This document shows, one piece after another, positions 63,816 through 64,000 of a stretch of 64,000 nt of DNA. The notes under the pieces are model-generated. The model saw only the letters and a list, made by a program, of their open reading frames with translations, had not been told where the DNA came from and ran no database searches. The stretch comes from Massilia brevitalea (GTDB lineage Bacteria > Pseudomonadota > Gammaproteobacteria > Burkholderiales > Burkholderiaceae_D): positions 160,687 to 224,686 of the forward strand of contig NZ_JAULSI010000001.1 of the NCBI RefSeq assembly GCF_030711405.1, read 5' to 3'. Every line of letters begins with the position of its first letter. Position 1 is the stretch's first letter. Made by a program: the position numbers and the translations under genes.

Positions 63816-63867
63816 CCGCGTGGGCACTTCGTCATTGATGCCCCCGGCATCAATGACCCCACCGTAC
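63816..63867 (-). repeat. degenerate REP-like site with an internal hairpin (copy 9)
   Basis: It begins CCGCGTGGGCAC and ends CCCACCGTAC, but the usual GTGCC is replaced by a perfect 12-bp hairpin, GTCATTGATGCC-CCC-GGCATCAATGAC, at 63831-63857. It looks like a REP arm into which another palindrome was placed, or which diverged with compensatory changes. Confidence 0.6.
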
Positions 63868-64000
63868 GGAATCACGCACAGGCCACGCATGCACTCGATC
63901 CGGCTTTTCTGCACTTCAGCGCTGCCAAACCACTGCTTGTCGCATTTCGATGGCGGCCGGCGTTGTCAATTTCTATAGTTGCCACCATGCGCTAGTAGCT

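Larger units (their letters stand above)
63536..64000. other. 465-base terminal region with REP copies and no supported gene
   Basis: Two REP-like sites are listed separately. Open frames here overlap repeat sequence and have no ribosome site, so I do not call a gene. The last 100 bases hold nothing I recognise. Confidence 0.5.

Noticed and set aside
63631..63978. A 115-codon plus-strand frame at the right end
   Set aside because: It runs through two REP sites, has no ribosome site and no recognisable protein pattern.

Overview
The window looks like chromosomal DNA of a high-GC betaproteobacterium, most probably an Oxalobacteraceae member of the Massilia/Telluria/Duganella type. This rests on the gene order rpsU - yqeY - dnaG - rpoD - tRNA(CAT) with tsaD and plsY nearby, the codon bias, and many GGDEF/EAL and PAS proteins. 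The genus is inferred; no 16S rRNA is present.

Bases 1-23,200 form a surface-polysaccharide locus. The forward part (1-9,470) holds an ABC-2 permease and ATPase pair (Wzm/Wzt-like), an FkbM methyltransferase fused to a long repetitive coiled coil, a PglD/PerB-like acyltransferase, a GDP-perosamine synthase-like aminotransferase and four GT4-type glycosyltransferases. This suggests an ABC-exported glycan containing an N-acylated 4-amino-6-deoxy sugar. The reverse part (9,900-16,200) is a compact overlapping operon: rfbG, a reductase, a GtrB-like GT2, rfbF, GtrA and a large multi-pass protein. It reads as a CDP-6-deoxyhexose pathway feeding a lipid-linked, periplasmic glycan-decoration module. 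A second reverse module (16,280-19,630) has GtrA, an FAD oxidoreductase, an SDR and only the C-terminal piece of a second large membrane protein. That piece stops at a head-to-head junction with a 5'-truncated, frameshifted LOV histidine kinase. rfbB and rfbA follow.

Bases 23,200-39,000 are mixed housekeeping and signalling genes: an RhlE-type helicase, an EF-hand-like small protein, an anti-sigma-like protein, a Lon-N domain protein, a CHASE-PAS histidine kinase, a homocysteine S-methyltransferase family enzyme, a CYP152-type P450 peroxygenase, two c-di-GMP enzymes, a DUF454 protein and RNase Z.

Bases 39,000-48,840 are the most unusual part. A 965-residue protein combines a trypsin-like protease, an SGNH hydrolase and an M15-like peptidase domain. 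Divergent from it is a 1,744-residue Sec-type RHS protein with an unrecognised C-terminal domain of about 500 residues. Two tandem secreted paralogues follow and are candidate periplasmic immunity proteins. This island abuts a tRNA(CAT) gene.

Bases 48,900-64,000 hold the macromolecular-synthesis operon (rpsU, yqeY, dnaG, rpoD) and core genes: an HI0933-family flavoprotein, ybiB, a DAHP synthase, tsaD, two EEP-family hydrolases, a FrnE-like DsbA protein, plsY and ybaK. REP-like palindromes (GTGGGCAC...GTGCCCAC core), often as inverted pairs, are scattered from 31 kb onward and were not seen in the polysaccharide locus. No CRISPR array, transposase, integrase or rRNA was seen.
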